NCBI GenBank assembly: GCA_017654935.2
Contig: CM065712.1
Span: 16,013,989-16,077,988, forward strand
Direction: 5' to 3'
Origin: Phymorhynchus buccinoides
Taxonomy: Eukaryota > Mollusca > Gastropoda > Neogastropoda > Raphitomidae
DNA: 64,000 bases
Shown piece after piece: positions 21,591-33,582 of this stretch (position 1 is its first letter; each line of letters opens with the position of its first letter). The position numbers and the translations under genes are program-made. The notes under the pieces are model-generated. The model searched no databases and was not told the DNA's origin. It worked only from the letters and a program-made list of their open reading frames with translations.

Positions 21591-21833
21591 TCAAAGAGGC
21601 GTAACGGGTTTCATCCATCTCCCCCGCGTGGAGGCACGAGGCGTCATCAGGCATCAAAAGTCTGAAGTCCATCCTCTGAAACCCCGCGGTCCCAAGGGCC
21701 ATCAATTCCCGACTATCGTGGGACAAAACGCGAAAATCAATTCCCACATCACCACAAGGCTTTATGCAAGTGGATATCACTTTAAAATGCTATTTCCACA
21801 GAAAATAACACTCAATTTATGCGTCATCTAACA

Positions 21834-22030
21834 CTGTGGCGGTACCAAGCCGAATGAGGTTTTACCGAGGCGTTGTTACTGCTACACTTATATTATTGTT
21901 CCAAATCGGGACTTTACTGGTGTTTCACTGCTTCGCGGCATTGCCCTCCATATAGTTCCACACATCCGTGCATTTTATTAAATGTCCCATAATTGTGTCT
22001 GTTCCAGACCAAGAGACGTAAACACCGGTT
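21834..22030 (-). repeat. Dispersed repeat K, copy 4
   Basis: GTGGCGGTACCAAGCC, CGGGACTTTACTGGTG, TGTCTGTTCCAGACC. More indels than the partner at 48842-49037. Confidence 0.8.
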
Positions 22031-22167
22031 TTCATTCTCATCAATTTAAAAGTCAAAAACTCTGACAGAAGAGGCCAGTCCCTGTATCAAAAAATTCCCA
22101 ATCCTCTGAAATGAGCTGATCTCTGACAGCTATGATGGCCTGCGGTCGTCCACCCACTGCCCGTAAT

Positions 22168-22405
22168 TCACAGCAGGTCGTAGGCAAGAGACCAGACTGT
22201 CGTCATAGTGGAGTGCCTCCAGGCTACTACCAGGCGCCCGCTCTTGGCGGTGAGACACAGCCGTAGACGTAGAGTTGTCTGGGTCGGTGCTGAGGTCGGG
22301 GGTCAGCAGGCGACTCACTTGCCCGCCCTGGCTCCTGACCAGCACCCAGCCCCGCTCTTCGTGGACGCGATGACAACCGTGCCCGAGTTCGTCCGCGCAC
22401 ACTGC
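22168..22405 (-). pseudogene. NHL-type beta-propeller last exon, left copy with frame breaks
   Basis: Minus-strand counterpart of the intact exon at 48446-48686. It keeps GWVLVRSQGGQ and LLTPDLSTDPD, but compared with the right copy it has an extra A near 22390 (GACGAACTCGG against GACGACTCGG), a lost G at CCACGAAG, a rearranged CAGACAACTC, a lost C in CGGCTGTG, a lost A in CTCCACTATG and an extra C in TTGCCTACG. The reading frame therefore breaks several times, though the TGA stop (22168-22170) is kept. These are single-base length changes, not the synonymous pattern expected of diverged paralogs. I see two explanations: a decaying duplicate, or an unpolished copy of the same exon. I favour the second because the neighbouring repeats show the same error style. 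Confidence 0.75.
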
Positions 22406-22458
22406 TGGGGTACCTGGGGCCAAATGTTTCACAGACGTGAAACCTCACATTAGGTATT

Positions 22459-22520
22459 ACAGTGGAACTTCCCTTATAAGACCTTCAAAAAATCACCCAA
22501 AATAGGTCTTATAAGTGGGG
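22459..22520. mobile_element. Element Q terminal fragment
   Basis: TACAGTGGAACTTCCCTTAT end followed by AGACCTTC and AGGTCTTATAAG. Inverted partner at about 48335-48391. Confidence 0.6.
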
Positions 22521-22575
22521 TAATTCAATATGGACGCAATGTACACCGGCCCGAGCGAAGGAAAAAACAAGGGGG

Positions 22576-22784
22576 TGATGTAAATTTGCCCAAATGACCA
22601 AATTTGTTGCACATGGGATTAAACGTGTGCTAAGTGCAGGGCCACAGGAATCGGTTTATCATTCATATGAAAGACCATAAGGCCTAGTGCAAAGTGACGA
22701 GGAAAAATCCCCGTAAACAGGTTCGAACTCGGGTTTACGTGACACAAGGCAAGCGCGTACCTCTGTGCCACCTACACCCCCTTA
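22576..22784 (-). mobile_element. SINE S, copy 3
   Basis: Plus-strand view: AGGCCTAGTGCAAAGTGAC, GGTTCGAACTCGGGTTTACG, CCTCTGTGCCACCTACACC. The TTAA site (GGGATTAAACGTG) is empty. Partner of 48053-48275. Confidence 0.85.
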
Positions 22785-23230
22785 TAAAGGGGATCAGGAA
22801 CTTGATTGGTGTTCGGCCTTTAAGCATTGATTTTCTGTGGGACGATAGTTTTACTATCAAAAACGGTCCGGGGACTTATGATTTTCCAGGCACTCGGTTC
22901 CCGGTCACTGGTCGTTTTTGTTTCAAACTGAATTAAGAATTTCACCGACACGTTTTCGATTCAAACAAGAGGTCAGCGCAAACTTCTAGTGACGTATAAC
23001 TCGGGGGTGAGTGGGGTGGGGCGAAAGACAGAAACAGAATCGAAGTCGTTTTCTACAGTTACCTACAACTGTTGTCCGAGTGCATAAGCAAGGGTTAAAC
23101 CTGACAAATTTCAAAAAACGGAAATGTGACAAACCCCCCTCCCCCCCCCCCTACCCCCGTGCAAGTGAGCACTTTTAACAATCTAAAGCAATTCTGGATG
23201 CATCATCGGGGTTCTTATACAAGGCAATCA
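22785..23230. other. No gene recognised
   Basis: Shared with 47597-48052 in reverse (ATCAATGCTTAAAGGCC-type words, TATAACTCGGGGGTGAGTGG). C-run near 23136-23157. Confidence 0.6.
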
Positions 23231-23382
23231 GGGTATTTATTCACGTTGAGATAGCATGAGACTTAGCATAATGCAACTTAGAAGCTCTTCCAAAAGTCCC
23301 ATTAAATCCGATAGGGACATTGGAAGAGCTTCTAATGTTTAGCATCATGCTAAGTCTATGCTATTCAAGTGAATACCGACCC
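23231..23382. mobile_element. Hairpin MITE H, copy 3
   Basis: ATTCACGTTGAGATAGCATG and its inverted partner near 23360, centre CCATTAAATCCGATAGGGAC. Partner of 47442-47596. Confidence 0.85.
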
Positions 23383-23514
23383 AAGAGATTTTCGCTTACA
23401 GCAAAGCTGGTTTTTTACCCAGTTTATATTATTTGGTGTATGTTGAAAAAATTTTAAAAAAAAAAGAAATTTCCTTCTGTACGAAACACACCAGGTCAGT
23501 CAACTTTCTTGCAC

Positions 23515-26500
23515 CATTCCCATGATGCTCCACTCCTCCGTGTCTTTACTGTCTAGCCAGTCCCATGATGCTCACCCTCCCGTGTCTTTACTGTCTAGCC
23601 AGTCCCATGATGCGTCAACTCCTCCCGCGTCTTTACTGTCTAGCCAGTCCCATGATGCTTCACACTCCTCCAGTGTCTTTACTGTTCTAGCCAGTCCCAT
23701 GAGGCTCCACTCTCCTGCGTCTTTACTGTCTAGCCATCCCATTGGTGCTCCACTCCTCCGGTCTTTACTGTCTAGCCAGTCCCATGATGCTCCACTCCTC
23801 CTGGTCTTACTGTCTAGCAGTCCATGATGCTCAGTCTCCTGCGTCTTTACTGTCTAGACAGTCCCATGGATGCTTCCAACTCCGCTGCGTCTTACTGTCA
23901 TAGCAGTACATGATGCTCCATCCTCCTGCGTCTTTACTGTAGCCAAAGTCCATGATGCTCCACTCCTCCCGTGCTTTACTGTTAGCCCCAGTCCCATGAT
24001 GCTCCACTCCTCCCGTGTCTTTACGTCTAGCTCAGTCCATGATGCTCCACTCCTCCTGCGTCTTTCTTTACTGTCTAGCCAGTCCCATGATGACTCACTC
24101 CTTCCCGTTTTGTCTTACTGGTCTAGCCAGTCCATGATGCCCACTCCTCTCCGTGGTCTTTACGTCTAGCCATCCATGGTGATCACTCTCCTGTGTCTTT
24201 ACTGTCTAGCCAGTACCATGATGCTCACTCCTACCGTGTCTTTACTGTCTAGCCAGTCCATGATGCTCACTCCTCTGCGTCTTTTACTGTCTAGCCAGTC
24301 CCATGGTGCCCACTCCTCCCAGTGTCTTTACTGTCTAGCCAGTCCCTGATGCTCCACTCTTCCCGTGTCTTACTGTCTAGCCAGGCCCATGGTGCTCGAA
24401 ACTCCTCCCGTGTCTTACTGTCTAGCCACGTCCCATGATGGCTCCACTCCTCCCCGTGTCTGTACGTCTAGCCAGTCCCATGGTGCTCCACTTCCTCCCG
24501 TGTCCAGTACTGTCTAGGCCAGTCCCAGATGCTCAATCCGCCCGTGTCTTTACTGTCTAGCCAGTCCCATGGTGCTCCACTCCTCCGTGTCTTTTACTGT
24601 CTAGCCAGTCCCATGAATGCTCCCAATCCTCCCGGTGTCTTTACTGTCTAGCCAGTCCCTGGGCTCCACTCCTCCCGTGTCTTACTGTCTAGCAGTCCCA
24701 TGATGTCTCCAATCCTCCCGTTCCTTACTGTCTAGCCAGTCCCATGGTGCTTCACTCCTCCCGTGTCTTTACGTCTAGCCAGTCCCATGATGACTCCACT
24801 ACCTCCGTGTCTTTATGGTCTAGCCAGTCCATGAGCTCACTCCTCCGCCGTCTTTACTGTCTAGCCATTCCCATGATGCCTCCACTCCTCCGGCGTCTTA
24901 CTGTTCTAGCAGTCCGATGCTCCACTCCTCCCGTGTCTTTACGTTAGCCAGTTCCCATGATGCTCCCACTCCTCCCGTGCTTTTACTGTCTAGCCAGTCC
25001 CATGAGTCCACTCCTCACTGCGTCTTTACCTGTCTAGCCAGTCCCTATGATGCTCCACTCCTCCCGTGTCTTTACTGTCTACCAGCCCATTGATGCTCCA
25101 TTCTCCTGCGTCTTTACTGTCTAGCCTAGTCCCTGATGCTCCACTCCTCCCGTGTCTTTACTGTCTAGCCAGTCCCATGATGCTCCATCCTCCAGTTGTC
25201 TTTACTGTATAGTCAGTCACCATGATGCTCACTCCTCCCGTGGCTTTACGGTCTAGCCAGTCCCATGTGCTTCATCCTCCTGGCGTTGCATTTACTGTTA
25301 GCCAGTCCAATGATGCCTCCATCTAACTTGCGTCTTTTACTGTATAGCAGTCCCATGATGCCCACTCCTCCTGGTCTTACTTCTAAGCCAGGTCCCATGA
25401 TGCTCCACTCATCCGTGTCTTACGTCATAGCCAGTTACCATGATGCTCACTCCTCCTGAGTCTTTACTGTCTAGCCTAGTCCATGATGCTCACTCCTCCC
25501 GTGTATTTACTGTCTAGCCAGTCCCATATGCTCCACTCCTCGCCGTGTCTTTACTGTCTAGCAGTCCCATGATTGCTCCACTCCTCCCGTGTCTTTACTG
25601 TCTAGCCAGTCCCATGATGCTCCACTCCTCCTCGTTCTTTTACTGTCTAGCCAGTCCCAGTTTTATGCTCCCCTCCTCCGTGTCTTTTGTCTAGCCAGTC
25701 CCCTGATGTCCACTCTCCGTTGTCTTTACTGTCTAGCCAATCCCATGATGACGTCACTCCTCCCGTGTCTTTACTGTCTAGCCAGTCCCCATGGTGCTCC
25801 ACTCCTCCCAGTGTCTTACTGTCTAGCCAGTCCCATGAGCTCCATCCTCCCGTGTTCTTTACTTGTCTAGCCAGTCCAATGAGCCCACTCCTCCTGCGTT
25901 CTTACTGTCTAGCCATTCCCATGAGGTTGTGCTCCACTCTCCTGCGTCTTTACTGTTCTAGCGAAGTCCAGGATGCTCCATTCATCCTGCGTCTGTACTG
26001 TTAGCAGTCCCATGATTGCTCCATCCCTCCAGTTGCTTACTGTATAGACAGGTCCCATGATGCTCCACTCCTCCTGAGTCTTTACTGTCTGGCCAGTCCC
26101 AGTGATGCCTCCACTCCTCCCGTGTCTTTAATGTTGCCAGTCCCATGATGCTCCACTCCTCTGCGTCTTATGTCTAGCCAGTCCATGGTGCTCACTCCTC
26201 CCGTGTCTTTACGTCTATCCCAGTCCATTGATGACTCCACTCTCGGTCTTTACTGTATAGCCAGTCCCATGATGTGCTCCACTCCTCCTGTGTCTACTGT
26301 CAGCCAGTCGCTCCATGATGCTCCACTCCTCCCGTGTCTTTATTGTCTATGCCAGTCCCATGATGCTCCACTCCTGCTGCGTCTTTACTGTATAGCCAGC
26401 TCCCATGATGCTCCACTCCTCCAGAGTCTTTATTGTCTAGCCAGTCCCATGATGCTCCACTCCTCCAGAGTCTTTACTGTCTAGCCAGTCCCATGATGCT

Positions 26501-28015
26501 CCACTCCTCCAGAGTCTTTACTGTCTAGCCAGTCCCACGATGCTCCACTCCTCCCGCGTCTTTACTGTCTAGCCAGTCCCATGATGCTCCCCCTCCTCCC
26601 GTGTCTTTATTGTCTAGCTAGTCCCATGATGCTCCACCCCTTACGTGTCTTTACTGTCTAGCCAGTCCCCATGATTCCTCCACTCCTCCCGTGCCTTTTT
26701 ACTGTCTAAGCCAGTCCCATGATTGCTCCAGTCCTCCCGTGTCTTTACTGTCTAACCTGGCCTAGGGACAGTCCCTTGATGCTCCACTCCTCCCGTGTCT
26801 TTATTGTCTAGCCAGTCCCATGATGCTCCACTCCTCCCGTGTCTTTATTGTCTAGCCAGTCCCATGATGCTCCACTCCTCCTGTGTCTTTACTGTCTAGC
26901 CAGAAATTCCCCCATGATGAAATACCAACTTACCTCCAGTGTAGCTTATAACTGTCTAGCCAGATCCCATGAATGCTCCACTCCTCCTAGTGTCCCTATT
27001 ACTGTGTCCCCTAAGTAAGATCCCATGGACCCAGTCCCATGATGCTCCCACTCCTCCCTGCTCTTATCACTGATCCTAGAACCAGTCACCATGATGACTA
27101 CCACCTCCACATCTAACCTAAGCGTAGATTTACTGTCTAGGCCAGTACCCAATGAATATGGCAAATTCCACTCCCATACCCGTTGATCTTTACTGTCTAG
27201 CCAATTCACCCGATGACTGCACCCTCCACTCCTCCAGTCTCTTTCCTAAAAAGAGTGGTGTTGTGCCAGTCCCCTTGAATGCCTCCTTTATCAGTCCTGG
27301 GGAGTCTTTACTGTCTCAGGCCAGAGGTTCCCTATGATGCTCTCCACTCTTCGCCGTTGTCCTTTTACTGTTCTATTACTGTCTAATGCCAGTTTCCCAT
27401 TGATGCTCCAACAATAACGCTACCTGCGTCTTTACTGTCTACAGACACAGGGTACTCCAAATGGTGCGCCACACTCTACTCCCGTAGTCCCTTATACTAG
27501 GTCTTAGCACGATCCCCCATGAGCCGGCCGACCACTAGGCCTTCCCGTTGTCCCTTTACTTGTTCCTAGCCATTCCCAAACATGATGGCTCCACTCCTCC
27601 CTAAAGCGTCAATTAAAATTTACTGTCCCCTAGCCAGTCCGCATGTGCCCCACTCCTCCCGTGTCCTTATACTCCACTCCTGTCCCTGGATACTAAAATT
27701 AACAAGTGCTATAGCCAGTTTCCCATGATTCTTCCACTCCTTCCCGTGGTCTTTACTGTCTTAAAGCCAGGTCCCCATTGAATGCTACCAGCGTCCTTCC
27801 CGTGTTCGCCCTTATGTACTGTCCTAGGCCCAGGTCTCCCATAGATGCTCCCACTCCTCCCGTGTCATTTACTGTCTAGCCAAAGTCCCATGAAATGCTC
27901 CCACTCACATCAACCGAGTGTCTTTACTGTCTAGTCCAGGTCCCGCCCATGATGCAATCCCCAACATCTAATCACAGTGGTCCTATTAAACTAGGTCTGA
28001 TAGCCAGTCCCACTC
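23515..28015 (-). repeat. 44-bp minisatellite, left-arm array (indel-rich)
   Basis: Plus-strand unit CATGATGCTCCACTCCTCCC, GTGTCTTTACTGTCTAGCCA, GTCC. Units differ mostly by one-base gains and losses (TCCATGATG, GTCCCCATGATT, GTCTTACTG). Irregularity peaks at 26900-28015, where short unrelated stretches interrupt units; 26400-26900 is nearly regular. The clean partner is 42900-47311. Confidence 0.92.
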
Positions 28016-29125
28016 ACTGGGCCGCCATTTGTTTTTTTAACCTTAGCGTCAATGGCAGACACATCCGTGTTTTCTTGAACGAACAGCATCTTCAGCAGGC
28101 GAAGCTGAACTCCAGTACGGACTCTTCTTTCTTATCTTTTCTCCTCCCTTTCTTTTAACAACTAAACTCGCAGACAAGTTTTGCATCTCACGTTGAAACT
28201 TTCAATGAAAGGAAGTCGCGCTTCCTACGGGGTTTACACTTGGCCGAACACGGATCGGTAATCACTTCCGTTTCCGTTAAACCGAAACTGGTTTCAATGC
28301 GGCAATCACGTTTTCGCTTACCGGCAAGCCGTTTTCATTTTTTTTTATTTAAATTTTAGAAAAAAAGACGGATTTCCGTCTTTACTTGATTTTTTCATGG
28401 ACGGATTTCCATCCTAAAACGGAACAGGTTTAACCCATGGCATAGACGAAAAAACCCGATTTGCGAGAAGATCTCCGAGACTCAGTTTATTTCCCGTTCC
28501 ACAGTGTGTGGCGTGCCAAACCTTCTTCCGGTGGAGATGCCATTGTGATTAGAAAAAAAAAAATTGAACTTATGGGTTTGTCAAAAGGACTGGTTGGATT
28601 TTTTGGTCCAATCAGTCCCCCCCCCCCCCCCCCAGGACTTATTGGTTTCAAAAGCCAGCCCCGATCACTGCTTATAAGACCCCCCCCTTATAAGACTCAT
28701 TTCCCTCCCACTCTGAGACATTCATGGATGGCAACTGGAAAAAATCCAAAAACAGACAAGGCATGCTGGGTGTCCCCCCCTCATGGCACTCACCTCCAAG
28801 TCCAGGGCCCTGGCGGGGCAACGCCCCCGCTGAAGCTGAAGAAAAAGGCAAAATCATAGTACATCAATTTGAAGCTTATCTCCAGGCTTTGTAAACAGTG
28901 AGAATTCAACACTTTTTGTTCCTCCCCTTGAAAACGACTTTGCAATCCAATTTTATTTTTTGTCGATCACAAATTTTGAAAAACAAACGCTGCCCTTGTA
29001 TCCGGGCCTCCGAGGCAAGGTTGGCATCCATGGACATTGCCCTGTTAGTATTAAAATTACCTCCCTGGATAACAACTCCCCTCCTACTTGGAGACCCTAA
29101 ATTTTTGGGATGATTTTTTAAGGTC
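28016..29125. other. Repeat-derived block shared with 41,880-42,899
   Basis: No gene recognised. CACTGCTTATAAGACCCCCC with CTTATAAGACTCATTTCCC near 28668-28705 resembles element Q. The C-run at 28618-28634 is absent from the partner near 42305. Confidence 0.6.
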
Positions 29126-29396
29126 TTAACCACTTTCACATCCCACACACACGCCAATGTCGCATTTTTGCACCACATGGTTTAACACCCATGTCAAACA
29201 TAAAAAAAAGCATCACATCGAGGGCCTGTTATCCAAAGAGCCCTATTTTCTTAATTTTGGGAGGTAACGATAGGCCTAATGTTATGCATTTCACAGAGGA
29301 ATTCTCAATATTGCAGATGATTTTTTTTCTTCTACCCAGGTAAGTTTAATGGTAATTTTTTGGCTAAAAAAAAAGGCTGGCGGCGAAAGGGTTTAA
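29126..29396 (-). mobile_element. MITE A, copy 6, inside an element Q end
   Basis: Bounded by TTAA at 29126-29129 and 29393-29396, right end GGCGGCGAAAGGG. The outside flanks join as AGGTCTTAA / TTAACAGAGAGGTTCCACTG, that is, inside a Q-type end. Partner of 41632-41879. Confidence 0.82.
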
Positions 29397-29517
29397 CAGA
29401 GAGGTTCCACTGTATAGTAGAAAAAACACAAGCTAACTCAAAAAATGGGTACCACACACAGCACACAAAGGATCATGTCACAGCAATTTACTGTTATCCT
29501 GAATTTAATCCACTTTT

Positions 29518-30372
29518 AATTGAACCCCTTCGCTGTCTTGCCCAGTGTCTACTACGGGACATGTCCATGTCAATTGACAATGTCATCACTTTTGAATTAA
29601 TCATAGTCCCTGGGAATGCAGGGCCTGTATTCACGTTGAAAGATAAGCATGGAGACTTAGCACTATATAACCCCTTCAGTACCACTACCAGAGAAAAATT
29701 GAGAAATTATCGATTTTCATATTATAAGTTTTTTTTGAAAGAGACCTGTTTAGACTCCTCTCTTGAGAAAAATGCTCTTTTTCCTGACTTGTCTAAACCA
29801 AAGACCAGGGCCTGTATTCACGTTGAGGAATAGCGGCAATGAGACTTAGCATGATGCTAACTTAGGAAGCTCTTTTCCAAAAGTCCTAGTAAATGCCTAC
29901 AGGACATTGGAAGAAGCTTCTAAGTTAGCATCAATGCTAAGTCTCATGCTATCTCAAACGTGAATACAGGCCCAGGGCATTTTTGGGCTCATAGACTACT
30001 AAGTTTTTTTATTTATTTATCGTTGTTTGATATTACTTCGCTTTGGTCCGCATACCTGCCCTGGGCCTGTATTCACGTTGACATAGCATGAGACTTAGCA
30101 TGATGCTATCTTAGAAGCTCTTCCATTGTCCTATAGGATTTAATAGGACTTTAGGAAGAGCTTCTAAGTTGCTCTTTTGATGCTAAGTCTCATGCTATCT
30201 CAACCGTGAATACAGGCCCCCCCTGTTCTTTTGGGTTGTAAGACAAGGTCAGGAAAGATTATATATTTAAATCTCTAGACCATTTTCTCAGATTGAGGTC
30301 TCTTTTAAATTTTATAATAAGAAATTCGATAATTTCTCAATGTTTCTCTGGTAGTGGTACTGAAGGGGTTAA
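29518..30372. mobile_element. Nested composite of MITE B and three hairpin H units, left copy
   Basis: Order: B 3' end (ACCCCTTCGCTGTC, CTACTACGGGACATG), a partial H (29621-29665), B 5' end (AACCCCTTCAGTACCACTAC), full H (29808-29973), a spacer, full H (30063-30219), then the inverted B 5' end closing with GGTACTGAAGGGGTTAA at 30372. Partner of 40695-41518. Confidence 0.8.
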
Positions 30373-30469
30373 AAGGTTAAACATTTTTGTATATCAAAAT
30401 ATCGACAATCTCAAAATAAAATTAAGTCCTTTCAATGTTGACTTACTAGGCTTCCATTACATTTATATA

Positions 30470-30810
30470 GGGCTCCCCCCCCCCCTGTGGGGATACTGGG
30501 GTGGGGGGGGTCTGATACAACTAGCTCCCCCACCTTCGGGAAGTTCTGTGCTTGTGACTTCCTCTAATCGGTCCTCTCTATGACTCTGCCTTTCCCTTTG
30601 CTTACTGTCATCTACTATCTTCTGCCTTTCCGGTCCATTCTCCTGCCTTTTTTCCAAGAAGTACTTTCAAAAAGATTTCTTACAGCCGAAGTCGGAACAT
30701 GCTGGGCCTAACTATTTCTTAAATAGGCGCAAAACGGCAGCACGACGCAACTGCGCTCATAATTGACAAAAAAACTGTCTGAGCGATCAAAGAAGAAAAT
30801 AGGGCTCTTT
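30470..30810 (+). mobile_element. Element G, copy 4; end of the duplicated left arm
   Basis: CTGTGGGGATACTGGGG, GACTTCCTCTAATCGGTC, GACTCTGCCTTTCCC, CATAATTGACAAAAAAACTG. Match with the right contig ends at about 30810, where the partner sequence starts at base 40238. Confidence 0.75.
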
Positions 30811-30831
30811 CTCATGTGACTCGATGAGTAA

Positions 30832-30942
30832 CTCCAATCAGTCACACAAAAATCGCATGGCAAAAAAGAAAATTGTGTGGCGCGCCTCTGGCTGCTACAC
30901 TCTCTCCAGGTGGGAGCAACTCGAATTTCACAGATAGCCTCG
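30832..30942 (+). mobile_element. SINE S tail fragment
   Basis: Only the 3' body: AATCGCATGGCAAAAAAG, GGCGCGCCTCTGGCTGC, TGGGAGCAACTCGAATTTC. No tRNA-like head. Confidence 0.75.
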
Positions 30943-31084
30943 TGACCTATACAGTACCTAAATACCTAATTTAGGAAGGTGTCAAAGACAATTAAAAAAG
31001 CAAGCCACCATTGCAGTTGAATTATAACATACACCATAGTGCCTGCATGCTAAGTGCAAACTCTGACACACACACATAATTACA

Positions 31085-32372
31085 CAGAACACAGACACAA
31101 CACAGATGAGAGAGTATTATAACACTCCTCATACAGCTCAAGCACGGACACAGACATGCACCACACCACAGAGAGAGAGATTCTCACACGCCTCATTACA
31201 GTTCAATGCACAGACAGACATGCACACAAACACAGAGAGAGATATCTCCCACTTCCTCATACCAGTTCAAGCACAGGACACAGACCAGACATTGCACACA
31301 ACACAGAGGAGAGAGTATTCTCACACTCCTCATACAGTTCATGCCAGACACAGACATGCACACAACACAGAGAGTATCTCACACTCCTCATACTATTCAA
31401 TGACGGATACAGACATGCATCACAACAGAGAGAGAGAGTGTGTATTCTCACTCCTTCATACAGTTCAATATGCACAGACACAGACCAGACATTGCACACA
31501 ACCACAGAGAGATAGTATTCTCAACCACTCCTCATACAGTTCAAGTCCAGGAACAGACATGCACAACCAGAGAGAGAGTATTCTACACTCCTCATACAGG
31601 TTCAAGGCACAGAAGACATGCACCACAACACAGAGAGAGAGTATTCTCACACTCCCATACAGTTCATGCACAGGACACAGACAGACCTGCACACAACACA
31701 GAGAGAGAGTATTCTCACATCCTATACAGTCAATGCACAGACACCAGACAGACATGCACACAACACAGATAGAGAGTATTCTCACACTCCTCATACAAGT
31801 TCACATGCAGACACAGACATGCCACAACACACAGAGAGGAGATTCTCACACTCTCATACAAGTTCAATGACACAGACACAGACATGCACACAACACAGAG
31901 AAGAGAGTAGTTCTCACACTCTCATACAGTCAAGCAGACACAGACATGCACACAACACAGAGAGAGGTATTCTCACACTCCTATACAGTTCAATGCAACG
32001 GACACAGACATGGCATACAAAACACAGAGAGAGAGTATTCTCACACTCCTCATACAGTTCAATGCACAGACACAGACATGACATGCACACAACACAGAGA
32101 GAGAGTATTCTCACACTCCTCATACAGTTCAATGCACAGACACAGACATGTACACAACACAGAGAGAGAGTATTCTCACACTCCTCATACAGTTCAATGC
32201 AGACACAGACATGTACACAACACAGAGAGAGAGTATTCTCACACTCCTCATACAGTTCAATGCAGACACAGACATGTACACAACACAGAGAGAGAGTATT
32301 CTCACACTCCTCATACAGCTCAATGCACGGACACAGACATGCACACAACACAGAGAGGAGTATTCACAACAA
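31085..32372 (+). repeat. 63-65-bp minisatellite (~20 units)
   Basis: Unit words: ACAGTTCAATGCACAGACA, CAGACATGCACACAACACAG, AGAGAGAGTATTCTCACACT, CCTCAT. Spacing 65 then 63 between 32101, 32166 and 32229. Units before about 32040 carry many one-base indels; those after are clean. Purine-rich and open in some frames, hence long histidine/glutamine/arginine-rich pseudo-frames. Confidence 0.92.
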
Positions 32373-32559
32373 CAACAAACATAAAGTATGATACGTCGCT
32401 GAATCTTGATAGAAATCAATCTCAAAGTCACACACACGTTACATTCATAAGCGCATTCAAACACAAAACAACGCGAACACACACAGATAATAAATGGAAA
32501 TATGCAGAACCAGACCTAATGGCAAGAGAGAGAAGAAAAGAGAGAGGAGCTTAATGAGG

Positions 32560-32690
32560 GGGGGGAACAGGTGGGTTTTGAGGTTAGCTTTGAAAGCAGA
32601 GATGTCGGTCGCTGACGGGGGATTGCGCGGAAGTTTGTTCCAGGAGGCGTCTGAGACAGCAAAGAGGCCGACCAACAGTTGGAAAGCTTA
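32560..32690 (-). pseudogene. LINE reverse-transcriptase C-terminal fragment (tentative)
   Basis: The minus-strand frame reads SWNKLPRN, then about 11 residues later SAFKANLKTHLF. This W-N-x-L-P followed by F-K-x-x-L-K-T-x-L-F spacing is typical of the end of the polyprotein ORF of non-LTR retrotransposons such as the CR1/Jockey group. Only about 40 residues are present; no reverse transcriptase or endonuclease motif is seen, and the frame continues into serine/leucine-rich low-complexity sequence. A dead, 5'-truncated insertion is the natural reading. It interrupts the 63-65-bp array: one more array unit lies beyond it at 32720-32785. A host gene fragment is possible but less likely. Confidence 0.5.
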
Positions 32691-32719
32691 TACCTAGGGA
32701 TCTGAGAGAGAAAGAGGGT

Positions 32720-32785
32720 CAGTAAACACTCCTCATACAGTTCAATGCACAGACAAGACCTGCACATAACAGAGAGAGACAGAGA
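32720..32785 (+). repeat. Isolated unit of the 63-65-bp minisatellite
   Basis: ACACTCCTCATACAGTTCAA followed by TGCACAGACAAGACCTGCAC, about 350 bp beyond the end of the main array. Confidence 0.85.
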
Positions 32786-32789
32786 AAGA

Positions 32790-33229
32790 TACAAAAGATG
32801 AGAAGTAGGGAGTTAGTGGGAGTGTGTGTGACAGAAAATAAAGAGGAGCGTACCGACAGAGGAGATATACAGAGAGAAGGGAGAGGACCGATTGAGAGAG
32901 ATCTTTCTCTAAGGGCCCCACGGTCAGATGATTGACCATCTGGCTCCTTGGAAAATAAAAAAGACTGAAAAGACTGATATAGCCGCAGTGATCACAAATT
33001 ACCAATATATATATGGATGTATCGATTGTGAAAGCAAATACAGAAAAAGTGGAGCTATCGGTAAAGTTTTGCCAGCAACGGTAAATATTTCCGACACAAA
33101 ACCCACCAAAACAATCTCAGCGCTATAGCCACTCACTCGGCGCTAGAGTTTCTCCATGACTGACTGACAAAATAAAGCACAGAAATAGACAACTATTTCA
33201 TCCAGTTAAGACCAGACATTATACCTGAG
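32790..33229. other. No gene recognised
   Basis: Purine-rich (AGAGAGA) up to 32920, then ordinary AT-balanced sequence without a convincing frame. Confidence 0.6.
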
Positions 33230-33550
33230 GTCTCCCTGTGGGTGAAACGGAAAGGGGGGGGGGGGGGGGGGGTCTTTCCTTAAAATAGTTCCCCCACTTC
33301 TGGAATTTCTGTGCTTGAAACGTCCCTAATCTGCCACTCTCTAGACTCTCCATTTGCTTTCTATCATCTACATTTTTCTGCTTATTGGCCCATTTCTGCC
33401 TTTTCCCCAAAAAAAATCCTCCAAATAATTTGTGCCTTTGGGGCTCCTCGCAATCGGAAGTGTGTTCGGCTGTACGATAGTGGGGGAGACCAGTGAAAAC
33501 TGAAAACTGACACATACATCCATTACCCATTCTGGGGAGCCGTTATGCCT
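33230..33550 (+). mobile_element. Element G, copy 5
   Basis: TCTCCCTGTGGGTGAAACGG, a G-run at 33253-33272, then AATCTGCCACTCTCTAGACT and GGCCCATTTCTGCCTTTTCC. Confidence 0.65.
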
Positions 33551-33582
33551 GGGAATGCCCAAAGAAGAAGAAGAAAGACTAC

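Noticed and set aside
29360..29833. 157-codon open frame
   Set aside because: It crosses the ends of MITE A, MITE B and hairpin H, and is not kept in the right-arm copy.
31106..32554. Long His/Gln/Arg-rich frames
   Set aside because: They follow the 63-65-bp minisatellite, shift frame with its indels and show no domain.
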